DNA of 64,000 nucleotides from Coleophoma eucalyptorum. Lineage: Eukaryota; Ascomycota; Leotiomycetes; Helotiales; Dermateaceae. The position numbers were made by a program, and so were the translations under genes. Within the stretch, counting starts at the first letter, position 1. Every line of letters begins with the position of its first letter. The notes beneath the pieces are model-generated. The model made no database searches. It worked only from the letters and a program-made list of their open reading frames with translations, and was not told the DNA's origin. The DNA is taken from contig JALRME010000003.1 of NCBI GenBank assembly GCA_026120035.1, positions 1,364,001-1,428,000 of the forward strand. The letters run 5' to 3'. Positions 36,545-48,665 of this stretch are shown here, piece by piece.

Positions 36545-38065
36545 TCAAGCGTCCACCTTGATAATGATTTTCCCAAAATGGCCGCCGCTCTCCAAGTACT
36601 TAAAGGCCTCCTTCGCATCCGTAAATGCAAACACCCTATCAATCACCGGCCGCAGCTGGTGCTTTTCATAAAACTCCAGCATCTCATCTAGTCGCTCCCG
36701 CGGCCCGTTGATCAGGCCCTTGTACGTCGCATTCTTCTTGATGACCATCACGTTAATATTGACCCTCTCATCCGGGGGGTCGATCTTGCCCGTCACGTAG
36801 CCAATCCCCACAATCGTGCCGCCCATCTTGAGAGAATTGAAAGACTTCACAGTCGTGTGCGCGCCGCCGTTTTCGAAGATCAGGTCGACGCCGCGCCCGT
36901 TGGTGAGCCGGAGCACCTCTTCGTCCCAGGCTGGGGTCGTCTTGTAGTTGATGACATGGTCTGCACCCAGCGCTTTCGCCTGGGCGAGTTTGCTATCGGA
37001 GCTGGATGTTATGATGACTTTTTGGGTTGGGAAGAGTTAGGGTCTGATTGCTCCTCCACTCTAGCTTACTCAGATGCGGGTTGGAGGAGAATAGGACATA
37101 CCTTCAGCACCACTCGCCTTTGCAATCAAAAGTCCTTGCATTGATACACCACCAGTGCCTTGGAGAAGGACCGTCTCCCCTTTGCCGCCAGGGTGGCCTA
37201 GTGGTCTCAAGCCATTCAGAGCCATCCAAGCAGTCCTGGATCCCCACAGGACGAGGTCAGTACACAGAAAAACAAGCGAGCAGACGACATAGAGGCGTGA
37301 ACAGAACAAGAGAAAGGATGAACCCACGTCCCAGCAACCTGAAGAGTGCAAGCTTCATCATCGCTCATATAAGCTGGTGTAGGAACAAGCGCATAGTCCT
37401 TGAAGACTCTGTACTGACACAAAACACCTGATATAAAATTACGTCAAATCAGTCTATGCTCTCTTCTCTTTTCAGCCAACTCCACGCTTCCCTGTATATC
37501 ATTGCTATCAAATCTCGAACACCAAGTAGAATGCAATGGTTGACAAGACTTGAAATCCAAAACAATTCATCCTTCCAGCACATGAACCTCGTAGAGGCGA
37601 ATCAACCCCCAAAGGAGTTACTACCAAATTCCCCCTTCTCGACTTAAGAGAAAGTAAGAAAAAAGGTAAAAAAAAAGAGACCTCACCTTTACCACTCGCT
37701 CCAATTCCCCCCTTCAACACCTCCTCAGTGATAACACCGGTCCAAAAGTCCGGAACGCCCACACTCATGACCCGATCGCCAACCTGCCATCTACTTACCT
37801 TCTCGCCAGTGCGGAAAATAGATCCGGCAGCATCAGAACAAGGGATGATCTCCTCGGGCAACTTGATGGATTTGTGGTGGTTAAACTGGCCGTTGACCGT
37901 CTCGGCGTCTTTGAAATTTAGAGAGACGGAGTGGATTTTGACGAGGACGTCGCTGGGGCCGAGGCAGGAGGATAGGGAGAGTGGGACGGTAGTCAGAGAA
38001 AGAGAAGAGGTGCCCGTCAGGTTGGAGGTCCATTGTTGGTTTTGCAGGTCTGATTGGATAGCCAT
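36545..38065 (-). CDS. MDR-type oxidoreductase (zinc-independent, quinone-reductase-like)
   Basis: Four exons (37687-38065, 37328-37427, 37102-37235, 36545-37017) give 361 residues. The N-terminal GroES-like fold has VLVKIHSVSLNFKDAETVNG and PCSDAAGSI with GEKVSRWQVGDRV. The Rossmann half carries QGTGGVSMQGLLIAKASGAE, which binds NAD(P)H, followed by KLAQAKALGADHVINYK. The Cys/His ligands of zinc-type alcohol dehydrogenases are missing at the usual places, so it is closer to the quinone-oxidoreductase branch. It probably reduces an enone or quinone. Its substrate cannot be read from the sequence. The stop is at 36545. It lies on the same strand as the CoA ligase, 800 bp downstream of calnexin's neighbour, and is the second of two MDR genes in the window. 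Confidence 0.85.
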
Positions 38066-38423
38066 CGTTGCTTCTGGGGTTGCTCGTTATCCAGAAAATG
38101 GTCTCAATAAGTGGAAGGGATTGAGTTTTGTACTCAAGGTCTAATGACATATCGACTCTTTGAAAGACAGAAGTGGACCATGTATTCATCACGTGTAGGC
38201 ATCTTACATCTCTTACCACTTCGAAAACTCACTATAACAATACCAGAACATGTGGAAAACTTATTTTCAAGATTTTATGCGCCTAAAAGATACCTTCGCT
38301 ATATTTCCTTTCCACCTTATCAACCTTGAATGGCGTGGAATACAAGCGCGCTTATAGCGTTCATTACTCAAACATGTGTCATCTCCAGTTCACCTCGGCT
38401 ATGATCCATCACCTTTTACCAGT
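38066..38423. other. Short intergenic region
   Basis: About 360 bp between calnexin's stop and the MDR start, both minus strand. It carries the MDR promoter. Nothing else is seen. Confidence 0.5.
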
Positions 38424-40331
38424 TCATGATGAGCTTCGGGTGTTGCGCTTGTTCACCTCAGCCTTAGCAGCGTCAGCTCCTGATGCAACTGCCTCACTGA
38501 CCTTCTCCTTAGCACCAGCGGCGGAAGCCTTGGCGTTCTCAGCTGCCTTCTTGACGGCTGGAGCTGGGGAGCTACCTCCCATGGAGACAAGACCAACAAT
38601 GATGGCAAGAATAGTAACAGCAACGGCGGCAAGACCACCAGCGGCCTCAGGAACGAACTTGATGGCCTGGATTGGGTCATTCTGGGCGATGGTGAAGAAC
38701 AGGTCGAGCTTCTCCTTGACGTAGTGGACTGGGTCATCCAAGAAGACAAGGTCACTTGGGGATCTAGCCTTGTCAGATGCCTTTGGCTTCTCCTCAAGCT
38801 CGATCAATTGCTCAATGGGGTGCTTCTCCATAAAGCTCTCCTCAGCGAGCTTAGCGGCATCCTCAACAGAGTGTCCAATGTAGATGTTGTCGAAAAGGAT
38901 GTTGTTTTGCATGGTCCAGATCTCGAATCCAATCTGTACGATATTAGTATTTTACATGGCAAACAGTCGGACAGGATAAACTTACAGCTCCCATAGGCTC
39001 AAAGTTGGCTGGGGTCTTGTCCTCGTAGTAGTCTGGGTTCTTAATCTTGCGAGGAGCCCAGACACCCTTGTAGGCTGGGTTATCAATCAAAGGTGCGGTC
39101 CACTTGCCCTTGTAGGCTGGGTTCTTAATCATTGGCTTCTCCCACTTTCCACAGCCAGAAACATCCTCACACTTAGGGTTAGGAACAGTTGGGGCGATCC
39201 AGTCTCCATCCTCCTCATCATCCCAATCCTCAGGCTTCTCAGCTTCTGGGTCAGGAATAGTAAGGGGTTCGCTCTCGAGCCAATCCTCTGGCTTGGTGGC
39301 GGCCTCGTCGACAATTTCGAATGGAGCCTCCTCATCCCAATCCTCTGGCTTCTTGGCATCTGCGTCGGTGATACGGGCCTCATCAACCCAGGTGGCTGGC
39401 TTCGTGTCCTTGACATCATCAATCTCCTTCTCGGGGTTGAAAGCTGGGGAGAAATCCTCCAAAAGACTGCCCTCCTTGACTTGCTCGTTGTTCAACTTGA
39501 TAATGAAGGTGCTGTTGGGGTGGACAATCAAGGTGTAAAGCTCGGTAGTCTTGACAATACGGGCCTGTGGAGCACTGGCAAGGTGCTTCTCCTCGTACTT
39601 GCCGGTCTTGGGGTTCTTGTGGTTAACAATGAAGTGAACCTTGTTGGTGGTTCCGCACTTGTCGGGACCGAACATGATAACGTATGGGGAGACGTTAGAG
39701 AACTCCTCTTGGTGGAGAGCCTTGTTGTCACGGAGGAGCTTCAAGTAAGCACCACCACACTCGAGACCATCTGCAACAATTAGTACATGAGTTTAGAGGC
39801 TTAAAGTGGCACGCGACTTACTCTGAAGCTTGACTTCGTATTGAACAACCAAGGTCTTACCCTTGTTGTCAATCTTTTTGGGGAACTTTGCAGAGATGGC
39901 ATGGTGAGCAGCGGCGTTCTTTACGACCAAACCCTTGTCACCCTCCATTCCCTTGTAGACAGTTGGCTCCTCAACAGCCCACTCTCCAACATAAGCCCAT
40001 TCCTCCTCCTCCTTGTCGGCACCCTTGGTGTCCTTCTTGGCGTGAGATGGCTTCCATCGTGTCTGCCAGTCATCGGTGAATTGTTCGAGGAAGTCAGCCT
40101 TGATGGTAGTAGGCTGGGGGAAATAGTTGATTAGCGAGCTGCCCGGTCTGAAGCTATCGAGGCAAGGTAGGAACTTACAGTGAAGGTGGGAAGAGCAGGA
40201 AGACCAGTGCTGCTCTCAACAGCAGAGCTGACAGAGGACGAGGCCTCACTCAGAACGCTCTGGGCATCAGCATTTGCGTGGCCGGCGAGGAGAGCCACAG
40301 CAGAGACTGCGGTAGCCGTGGAGAAACGCAT
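38424..40331 (-). CDS. cnx1: Calnexin, ER membrane lectin chaperone
   Basis: Four exons (40179-40331, 39822-40113, 38986-39770, 38424-38933) give 579 residues. A signal peptide ([21 protein letters not shown]) opens the protein. The lectin domain includes GGAYLKLL and [19 protein letters not shown]. The P-domain carries the type 1 repeats [20 protein letters not shown] and [10 protein letters not shown] and the type 2 repeats [17 protein letters not shown] and its two copies. A transmembrane helix lies near 500-522 ([18 protein letters not shown]), and the cytosolic tail is Ala/Lys-rich. It binds monoglucosylated N-glycans on folding glycoproteins in the ER. The tail lacks a typical KKXX signal and ends NTRSSS. 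It is expected to be induced by the unfolded protein response, and the promoter holds a UPRE match at 40519-40528. Confidence 0.97.
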
Positions 40332-41432
40332 GTTGAAGAAACGGCAAGCAAAGAAAGATACGATCGGTTGGACAACTAGTTAAACAACCAATTGATGGAG
40401 GAGATAAAGAAGAAACTCGATAGTAGCTCCCAGAGCAGCGCGATGGATGAGAAGAAAGACGAAGTCGGGGGGGGTGATGCAGTTGACTTGACTTCAAATA
40501 GCTGTGTTGAAAGCTAAAGGACAGCGTGGAAGTTAAAGCACGAGAGCTCTGGTGCAGGTGCAGGGGAGATAGGAGAGGCGGAGGCTGATAGGCCGAGGAT
40601 GCACGGGGGGAGGAGAGGAGGGCAGGAGCGCTGGGCGGGGGCAGCAGTGGCAGCACTTAGGAGGGCAACGAGGATCGACAGCTTTCGAAGGTGTTCTACA
40701 GCAACTGGAATCAGGCTACTAGCGATACCAACTCCGGATGGGCCCTCCGTCTGAGGCAGGTACTTTGCAGGATATAGTATGGTGCTATCCATTGCCTCAA
40801 CTCCTTCATTTCCACGGTCTGTGTCGGTGGCTCTCTACTATGCCTCTGCTGTTACGGACTATACCTTCCTGTCCTGTCGTGCCCTGTCCTGTAACGCTCT
40901 CCTCGACTATCACTTTCACTATCGACGGATTGACTAAGCTCCAGGTTATTGACACCACAGTACTGGGCCCTACTACTGTAATCCATAGCCCATTTAACCT
41001 CTCCACTGTCCTTCTCTTCCCTCCTTCCTCTTCCATACATCTAGAATTTCCTATGTACCCGCGATGGTCAGGTCCTCCGGGCCACTCTATCCCCCGTCCA
41101 TAATCCAGTTCAGTCCAGTCCTACCAAAATGCCACGTTGGAGCTTCACGCCGCCTAACTAAGCGAGCATCGGTGGCAGAACCTTAAAACTAAGCAATCAA
41201 TCTTTTTTTCCGCCCGAGTGTACGCGGCGCGGGGGAGATGTTTCGATGGATTGACGTGACTGACAGACATGGAACAAAAAACCCCACTACCCTTCGGCCT
41301 CCAAGTACTTGTAGGTAGCCTCTGCGGTCCTGCGGTATCAAGTCTGCTAGACTCTGTTCGAACTCTCACTCTATCGACCTCCAATCTTGCCATTATTTTC
41401 TTCTGTCTCTCCTCCCTCTGGCTACTTAAGAG
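40332..41432. other. Divergent promoter region, calnexin / MDE1
   Basis: About 1.1 kb between two divergent genes. It contains the UPRE match at 40519-40528 and GA/CT-rich leader sequence. ORFs here (for example 40738-41103) have no domain and look like chance. Confidence 0.5.
40519..40528. promoter_or_regulatory. UPR element match in calnexin promoter
   Basis: GGACAGCGTG on the plus strand matches the core of the yeast Hac1 binding site UPRE (GGACAGCGTGTC), including the CAGCGTG heptamer. It lies about 190 bp before the calnexin start, on the opposite strand to the gene, and about 900 bp before MDE1. That a Hac1-type factor acts here is inference. Confidence 0.6.
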
Positions 41433-42343
41433 ATGGCTACCAACCCTGAGAAGGCAACAGCCACTGAGAACAATGACCATCTCATCCGCTCCGAAGACAG
41501 CCAACACCCCGCAAACCTGATTCCAGAGCTCTGCAAGAAATTCTGGCATTTAGGTATGCTCCCTGTATTCCAGTGAAATATAAATAAACCCGAGCAAAAG
41601 TACTAACCGTCCTTCCAGGATGGGTAACTGGAACAGGAGGAGGAACCTCGATCCGCGATGAGTAAATCACCACCAGTCCACCAGCCCGACTCCCTAAGCA
41701 GAACGGACAACATTTGTCGAGACAGAGCAAGACTAACACCCTACTTTCCTCCCCCAGCGATCTTGTCTACCTCGCACCGTCCGGTGTGCAGAAAGAATTG
41801 ATGCGACCGGAAGACATCTATGTCCTGAAGCTATCCGAACAAGTCGACCCCAAGCAAAGAATCTACGTGCGCTCGCCCGCCATCTACAAGCCATCCCAAT
41901 GTACGCCGTTGTTCATCGCCGCATTCACAAAGCGCAACGCATCATGTTGCATCCACACGCATTCCCAATGGGCAGTCCTCGTAACCCTCCTTCTAGAAAC
42001 CCTGCCTACGCCCAGCAACCGCGTATTCGAAATTAACAACATTGAGCAGATCAAAGGGTTTGGAAAGGGCATGGGCAAGGTGGGAAATCTGGGGTATCAT
42101 GATACGTTGCGGATACCAGTGATCGAGAACACGCCGTTTGAGGAAGACTTGACGGAGAGTTTGGAGGAGGCGATGGAGCAGTGGCCCGATACTTATGCGG
42201 TATTGGTGCGCAGGCATGGCATCTATGTCTGGGGCGAGACCGTGGCCAAGGCCAAGACTCAGGCGGAGAGTCTGGACTATCTCTTTCAGCTTGCGGTTGA
42301 GATGAAGAAGTTAGGATTGCCTTGGTTGACGGATATTGCTTAA
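41433..42343 (+). CDS. mde1: Methylthioribulose-1-phosphate dehydratase
   Basis: Three exons (41433-41553, 41619-41661, 41758-42343) give 249 residues. It is a class II aldolase/adducin-fold enzyme. Zinc ligands are visible in [11 protein letters not shown] and in RRHGIYVWG, and the substrate loop [13 protein letters not shown] is intact but split by two introns (the middle exon is 43 bp). It dehydrates 5-methylthioribulose-1-phosphate in the methionine salvage pathway and is expected in the cytosol. The length matches the family (about 240). The neighbours are unrelated to methionine salvage. The start ATG follows a CT-rich leader. Adducins and fuculose aldolases share the fold, but the GTGGG and HGIYVWG signatures fit Mde1 best. 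Confidence 0.93.
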
Positions 42344-42920
42344 GTTAGAACCACTTGATATGCTGTTATAACGAAAGTATGCATAAGATTCACTCTTAGT
42401 CCTCCGGCCATGGACCATCTGGTCACAGCAGAGCTCATCTGAAATATAGAATCATCATCAAAATGTCTGGGCCCCATAACCAAGCAAGGGACTTTTATCG
42501 AGCAAGAACCTTCGCCCTTGGAAGACTAGATCTCCGACAAATGAGCCATTAGCTCCCTTGACATAATCATGTTAGAATTTGAAGAGGAAAATGTCACAAA
42601 CTGATCTCTTTCGTTTGCTTAGCTAGACTGTCCAATTCTGTCTTATAAAATGGCTCTAAACACGGCCAACCAACGCAATACCCAATCCCATGAATGATTC
42701 GAAAACGACCGATTTCGTTGCACAACCCAAACAAAACAGATGCCTCCTCCCAATTACTCAGACAAAGCAGAGAACGACAGCCAAGTTACCATATTTCCTA
42801 AAAAGAGAACGCCGACTACCCTGCATGCCACGATTGCGCCCCGTCTATGACCCATCCACCAACCCCATAAAGACTCCAGTGAAACTAACTAACTATTGGT
42901 GGGAAAGAAAGAAGACCTTT
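42344..42920. other. Convergent 3' interval
   Basis: About 580 bp between the stops of MDE1 (+) and the zinc-finger gene (-). No gene is seen. Confidence 0.5.
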
Positions 42921-44472
42921 TTATCTAATATCCAATTGGAAAGGCTTGAACCGTCCACCAATTGTGGCGCAACGAGGACACTTCCTCCTGGCTCCATGTT
43001 CAGCCATTAAGATGTCTACGCAAGCCTGACAAATGCCGCATATACATTCTGTACAAGCATATGATTCTTTTAACAAAGAGATGCCTTGGCATGCTGCGCA
43101 GTAAATTTGAATGTTGGTGGATGAGAAGGATGGAGAAGAGTCTGAAAGTCCGCGAGACTCAATATGAAAGTTGTCGCCAGACTCCCCACTCTCAACCGAT
43201 GGAAATGGATCGGGACCATCAGGAAGATTTGAAGGCGGAGTGAGAGCTTGCTGGAGAGGGGATGCTTGATAACCCTGGAACTGTGAGGCAGGAAACGGCG
43301 GCAGGGAAGCTCTATTGACGGAGATGGGAGAAGGCGGCACCTAGTCCGTTAGCTATCATTCTTCACAAGAAGGATCTCTTAAGGCTTACCGGAGTTCTGT
43401 CATCGTTGACGTCTTCCGTCGCCGAAGTCGCTGCATCGATGAGATCTTCCCATCGCTTGCCATATGCGGCGGACAACGCACTCGACGGCTCAGCAGAATA
43501 GGCTTTTCGATCGTAACTTATCCTTCTCAAGTGAGCAGCATGTTCTCGGGACTTTTGTCTTTTATGCTGCGGTTCTCGTGCTCGTTTAGAGAGCGATTGC
43601 TTTCGAGGGCGGTTGACACTAGGATGTCTTTGAATAGGTGGAAGAGTAGAGGAACGTCCGGGTGGAGATGTAGACAGGATTGAAGGTAATAGCTCTCTAC
43701 GACGCATTGCATTGAGGTGTGAGTACGGCTCGCTTGTAGGTTCTATGTTTGCATGAATAGGTGGAAGCTCTATCGATGATCGCATCTTCTGCTTATGAGC
43801 TTCTGTGTCGGACATCCAATCCTGTGAGCAAGTCAGCTCTGAGCTATTTTTGCTAGTTTTGTGTTTTACTTCTCCCGATTCCCAGCCTGCATCATGTTTG
43901 TGGTTGTGGAGCTGTGCAAGGGCAGCAGCAGCATTCGCGGCTGGCAGCATGGAATTGGACGTAAATTCGTCTAGATTTCGAGGGGTGTTAGGAGTACTCG
44001 AGTCATCGCCATAATAGCCTTTTCGCTCGTTTCCAAACGCTTGTATATCATCAGAATAACAGTGTAGATCGATTGGGGGACGGAGACAAACCATGTTGAT
44101 TGATGTTGGAGCTTGTTGGAGCAAGTTTGTCAGTATTGGGTGGACTATTAATCATGAGCTGGAAACTCTCCTCGGTCGCTGGGAGTTTAGGAAGATAGTG
44201 ATCAGGATGCGCTCTCCTGATATGCTCTTGTATCGATCGATAGCGTTTTTCCTGTCAATCCAAACATTGTCCGTTACCATGACTGCACCGAAGCAAAATA
44301 CAAGGAAGAGCTTGAAAGAGGGGTATAGCAAAACACAGCAGAGTAGAGCACTCACGCCGAGGCATCGTTTCCGACAGCTTGAGCCATCAAGATTCCTCAA
44401 GGGACAAACAACTTCATTGTTTGAGTCCGTCACGGAGAAGGAGGACGTCAAAGAACTCCGTGCTGGTGGCAT
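42921..44472 (-). CDS. Fungal protein with N-terminal C2H2-like and C-terminal RING-like zinc motifs
   Basis: Four exons (44356-44472, 44092-44251, 43390-44039, 42921-43340) give about 448 residues. The N-terminus holds VCPLRNLDGSSCRKRC followed by RYRSIQEHIRRAHPDHY, a possible CCHH zinc finger split by the first intron. The middle is Ser/Pro/Arg-rich and low-complexity, with a basic stretch KRAREPQHKRQKSREH that may be a nuclear signal. The C-terminus has a RING-like arrangement: CAACQGISLL, ACTECICGICQACVDIL and KCPRC. A large share of such proteins is uncharacterised in fungi. An E3 ligase or a nucleic-acid role are both possible. The second intron uses donor GTTTGT (44091), which is weak but needed: reading on gives a stop. 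The upstream 1 kb is AG/CT-rich. Confidence 0.75.
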
Positions 44473-45542
44473 GGCTGTTGAGCGATAAATCACCCCGCGA
44501 AGTTTTCGGGTGTTTGGAGATTAGATACGACTTGCGATAAAGATCGCAAAGCTCTTCATCTCTTCCCTGGTCAGGATGGTGAGAGAGGGCGGCAGGTGTG
44601 GTTCAATTCTACACAAGCTGCAAAAAGTGGGAGTTGCAAGAGCTGCAATTAAAGGTAAGGAAAGCTATCCTTTCTGTTTCATGCAACAGCTTTGTGTCGG
44701 AGCTATGTGTCGACCTCTATCAGAGGCGGGGTTCCAGCTTGCGAGGGCAGCAGCGAAGCTTTGGGTAGCTCAGGTAGGTAAAATTGAGATAAGGATGTGA
44801 ATTGTCTGAGTGAGAGTGAGAGAGCGACAGCAACAATAATAAATGCTATGTCTCGTCCTGCGCTCAAGTACCAACAACAGCACAGAAGAAAGTAAATTCT
44901 CGGTGGTCAGGTAAAGGCGAGGTAGGTAAGAGAGTAGGGAAGAGGAAGGAGCAGCGCAAAGTACCAGTACGAGTACACTGACTGATTCATGCCCAAATAA
45001 CAGGAGGGGGGCGACGGCAGCCAATAGCAGCCCTGCCAGAAGCAATCTTCGGCAATCCCTTCAGGAAAGCTGGAAAAGCTCTGTCCACCGCTTTTGTCGA
45101 TAGAGTCGAAGTGGCCCGGTCAGCTTGCACGCACCATTAGTCCATGCGGTATGGTTGCCGACTTCTACTGGGGAAGATGGCTAGATCCAATTCTTCAACT
45201 ATAGATTCCTATTCCTTTTCGCCGGAACAGTACTGTCTACCATGTGTCAGTGCTTCCGATCACATGATACAACCGCACCGTCTCAGGGGAGCTTGAGCTC
45301 TGTCAGGTCATTCTCAGTCAAAACAGCTATAGCTCGAATGGCTGTCTTGTCGGACGCACACGTTACGGGCACCAAGCAATACTCGGACCAGGCTAGCCTA
45401 GCCAAGGGAAATACTGATGAGATTATGTGAGTAATGCACGTGGAGCGCTGCAGCAGTCGAAGCTTCGACTCAAATGCACCTGAAACGTGCGCATCAAACG
45501 ATTCAACATCTCTTTTGCAAGTGTTTGGTTGCTATACATAAT
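44473..45542. other. Intergenic region
   Basis: About 1.1 kb: the promoter of the zinc-finger gene and the 3' side of PRP16. A hydrophobic minus-strand ORF (44770-45045) lies in the likely leader region and shows no domain, so I do not call it. Confidence 0.5.
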
Positions 45543-48500
45543 TTAAAAGCCACGTCCTGTTCTTCTGGCGATGGGCTTCTTGACCGCGCCATGCGACGCA
45601 ACCTTCTTCACCGCTGAAGCCGCCGGCTTCTTAGTCAACTTCGCTTCCTCAATCTCCAGTCTCTTCTGTTCCCGCAACTTGTCTTCAGCCATCTTAGCCT
45701 CAATTTCCATCTTTCGATTGAACTCAACCTCCGTCACTCGTTTTTCTCTTGCTGAATAGCCCTTCTCCTTGACTGAGAAAAAGACACCTCCGAGCTCTGC
45801 AAGCCAGTGAGGATCCACCGAAGTTACTGTTGACATATATTCCTTAGACGTTAGAATCAGTTCGTGATAGACTACATAGTCTGGCAGATATCCAAGACCG
45901 TAGAGAGCACTCGTTGGATGAAGCTGCACGGTGACACTAGTTCGCAGGTTGTAATATTCTCCAATGCCTTTGACTTTTGCTGCCTGGTGATAGTATCCGG
46001 AGCAGATACATTTTCGGATAACATCCCAATCAGTTCCACAGCTAATCATGGCCGTCTTCTGCATCTCCATGATGCCTAACAGTTGCTCCCTGATTTCTTT
46101 TGCACGGCGCAAGGATTTCGGGTGCAGGAAGTGTTTGGTACACCATGCGTCGGAGTAGCCGTTAGACTTCCACTGAGAATAAACGTGTAGATACGTCAAA
46201 TGGTCGGACTCTGGGACAAAAAACTTTTCCCTGGCTGCATCTGATTCCTCCTGACGCTCCTTCGGTCTGTAAAACACACTGGGAACTGAAAGCATCGAGA
46301 CAATAGTAAGCATTTCCTCGCTGCAGCCATATTCTTCGGAAGTGATCAGCATCTTTGAAAGTGATGGATCCATTGGATATGCTGTCATTTTCCTGCCAAT
46401 ATCGGTCAGTTCTCCGATGTTGTCTAAGGCTCCCAAAGCCCATAAGTCGAAGAGCGAAGTGGTGATTGTGTCCTGTGGTGGAGGATCCATGAAATCGAAA
46501 TCCAATAGGTCTTTGACGCCCAGTGATTTGAGCAACAAGACCGTATTACTAAGATTTGTCCGCTGGATTTCAGGGATCGTCTGAATATAAAGCTCATCCT
46601 TGAATGCGGCCTCGGTGAACAAGTGGAAGGCTTTTCCAGGTCCAGTTCGTCCCGCACGACCTGCTCTCTGCGAGGCATTGGCTTGCGAAATTGGAGTGAT
46701 TTGCAAAGTATCCATTCCCATTCTCGGGTTGTAAACCTTGAGCTTTGAGTATCCAGCGTCAACCACGTACATGATGCCGTCGACTGTCAAGGAGGTTTCG
46801 GCAATATTTGTGGCCACAATAACTTTGCGTACACCGGGTGCTGCTTTGTCGAAAATTTTTGCTTGCAAATCGGCTGGCATCTGACTGTAGATTGGTAAGA
46901 TGCTAAGCTTAGGGGGGTTATTAAGTGCGTTGAGACGTTCCTGTACCAGTTCGCAAGTACATTCAATATCTTCCTGGCCTGTCATGAAGACGAGAATATC
47001 ACCAGCTCCCATCGACACGTGGATAGAGAGGACTTGTTGCACAGCCTGATCAACATAATCTTCAACAGGTGAGCGATGGTACATGATATCGACTGGAAAC
47101 GTTCTTCCTGGAATAAAGAACTCTGGAGCCCCTCCGTAGAAGTCAGAGAAACGCTTTGAGTTCATAGTAGCTGATGTGACAATCAATTTTAGGTCTCGTC
47201 TGCGTGCTAGGACTTTCTTGAAGAGTCCCATCAGAAGATCGGTGTTCAGCGCTCTTTCGTGCGCCTCGTCCATGATGACACAGGAGTACCGGTCCAGGTC
47301 TGGTTCGTTCAATGATTCTCGTAGTAAGACACCATCTGTCATGTACTTGATGCGCGTATCTTTGCTAGTGCAGTCTTCAAATCGAATGGCATAGCCAACA
47401 GTGCTTCCCAAGTCGCACTCCATCTCCTCGGCAACTCGTTTAGCAACACTCATTGCAGCTACTCTGCGAGGCTGTGTACAGCCAATGAGACCGATTTCAG
47501 CATATCCATCCTCGTAAAGAAATTGGGTGAGTTGGGTGGTCTTGCCCGACCCTGTCTCACCGACAACGATGACTACTTGATTGTCTCGAATCACTCTGAG
47601 CAAGTCTTCCCGGACAGCGAATGCTGGTAGAAACTCTCTTTGTTCCTTTAAAGTCTTGCTTTGACTGAAGTTACTAGCCCCTTGATTTTTCTTGAGATGT
47701 TGACCGAACTTGCTGTTACTATTCTGCTCTTCTTCACCAGGTACCGCTGCTGCACTGTCCCCTTCATCTTCTTTAACGCCCATGAGGTTTCCAAGAGCTG
47801 TTCCTGCCATGTTGGTTGCTTCCTGCGCTTGTTTTTGTCTTTCCTTTTGTTGACGCCTCTCTTTGACAACCTTACTGCCTTTCCGACTGAATACAGCCAT
47901 ATCACTCTGGTAGTCTCGTACAGCAGGCACCGGCTCTAATTGCTTAGAAAAGACTGTCCTGCCGTCCAAGAAAGGAGGCTTGAGATCATGAATCAGGAGA
48001 TGGACCCGAGTCGACTCCTCGTCGTCTTCAAAGTCATCCCCAAAATCTCTCCTTTGCGCCACACCAGAAGTGAGCATTCGATTTGTTTCCCAGGCATCGA
48101 CATCCTTCTGCTTCTGCGTTGCGCGTGCACTCATTCGTTTCCCAGTCTTCTTCTCTACCAAAGCTGCCTCTCTCTGTTGATCTGCCCATGAGTTGTCGTA
48201 GGCCCCAAATGGATTGTGTGAATCGTCTCCAAAAGTGTGGCCGCTCTCATCGCCTGCATACCAATCTCTATCAAGAGCATTTGAAGCCTCTTCGTCTACG
48301 AACGGCTCGGGGCCATCAAACTCTTGTTGCTTGGCAGTGGAACGAGGAGTTGAAGGAAATCTTGACTGCGATCTTGGTGTAGAGGCTCTGGAGTCGTTTC
48401 CTATGCGACTTTGAGATTTCGAGGTTGACGAGCCAGAGTTACCATTTCGAATTGGCTTAGATGGAATCGCGAATCGGTCGTCTGATCGTAGAGGGTTGAA

Positions 48501-48665
48501 GTCCAGCTTCCGCCGCTTCGGGCTCGACTCTCCTTCATCTCGAGCCATTTGAACTGCTGGGGGCTTTCTGAGATATAATACAATTGTTGTTGCTACCTGA
48601 TGGAGGTCTAGGTAATTTGATGCGATTGGCACCATTCGCAAGTGGTCTGTGCACCCATCGGTCAT
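45543..48665 (-). CDS. prp16: DEAH-box splicing helicase PRP16
   Basis: One uninterrupted frame of 1040 codons. The DEAH helicase motifs are complete: [10 protein letters not shown] (motif I, near residue 368), [10 protein letters not shown] (Ia), DEAH (II, near 467), SAT (III), [18 protein letters not shown] and QRAGRAGR (VI). The HA2 and OB-fold domains follow, and the C-terminus is basic and ends ARRTGRGF. The N-terminal 350 residues are Ser/Arg/Asp-rich and disordered. Prp16 uses ATP to remodel the spliceosome between the two transesterification steps. Among DEAH proteins, the segment [20 protein letters not shown] fits Prp16 better than Prp2, Prp22 or Prp43. The ATG at 48665 heads an atypical 39-residue leader; a second ATG at 48548 ([17 protein letters not shown]) begins the part that looks conserved, so either could be used. 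Confidence 0.92.
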   Translation of the reverse strand: MTDGCTDHLRMVPIASNYLDLHQVATTIVLYLRKPPAVQMARDEGESSPKRRKLDFNPLRSDDRFAIPSKPIRNGNSGSSTSKSQSRIGNDSRASTPRSQSRFPSTPRSTAKQQEFDGPEPFVDEEASNALDRDWYAGDESGHTFGDDSHNPFGAYDNSWADQQREAALVEKKTGKRMSARATQKQKDVDAWETNRMLTSGVAQRRDFGDDFEDDEESTRVHLLIHDLKPPFLDGRTVFSKQLEPVPAVRDYQSDMAVFSRKGSKVVKERRQQKERQKQAQEATNMAGTALGNLMGVKEDEGDSAAAVPGEEEQNSNSKFGQHLKKNQGASNFSQSKTLKEQREFLPAFAVREDLLRVIRDNQVVIVVGETGSGKTTQLTQFLYEDGYAEIGLIGCTQPRRVAAMSVAKRVAEEMECDLGSTVGYAIRFEDCTSKDTRIKYMTDGVLLRESLNEPDLDRYSCVIMDEAHERALNTDLLMGLFKKVLARRRDLKLIVTSATMNSKRFSDFYGGAPEFFIPGRTFPVDIMYHRSPVEDYVDQAVQQVLSIHVSMGAGDILVFMTGQEDIECTCELVQERLNALNNPPKLSILPIYSQMPADLQAKIFDKAAPGVRKVIVATNIAETSLTVDGIMYVVDAGYSKLKVYNPRMGMDTLQITPISQANASQRAGRAGRTGPGKAFHLFTEAAFKDELYIQTIPEIQRTNLSNTVLLLKSLGVKDLLDFDFMDPPPQDTITTSLFDLWALGALDNIGELTDIGRKMTAYPMDPSLSKMLITSEEYGCSEEMLTIVSMLSVPSVFYRPKERQEESDAAREKFFVPESDHLTYLHVYSQWKSNGYSDAWCTKHFLHPKSLRRAKEIREQLLGIMEMQKTAMISCGTDWDVIRKCICSGYYHQAAKVKGIGEYYNLRTSVTVQLHPTSALYGLGYLPDYVVYHELILTSKEYMSTVTSVDPHWLAELGGVFFSVKEKGYSAREKRVTEVEFNRKMEIEAKMAEDKLREQKRLEIEEAKLTKKPAASAVKKVASHGAVKKPIARRTGRGF

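Noticed and set aside
31348..38065. Arsenic-resistance or secondary-metabolite gene cluster
   Set aside because: Only one arsenic gene (ACR3) and no synthase, regulator or arsenate reductase is present nearby.
44770..45045. Hydrophobic 91-codon ORF upstream of the zinc-finger gene
   Set aside because: Leu/Ser-rich, generated by a CT-rich leader, no domain.
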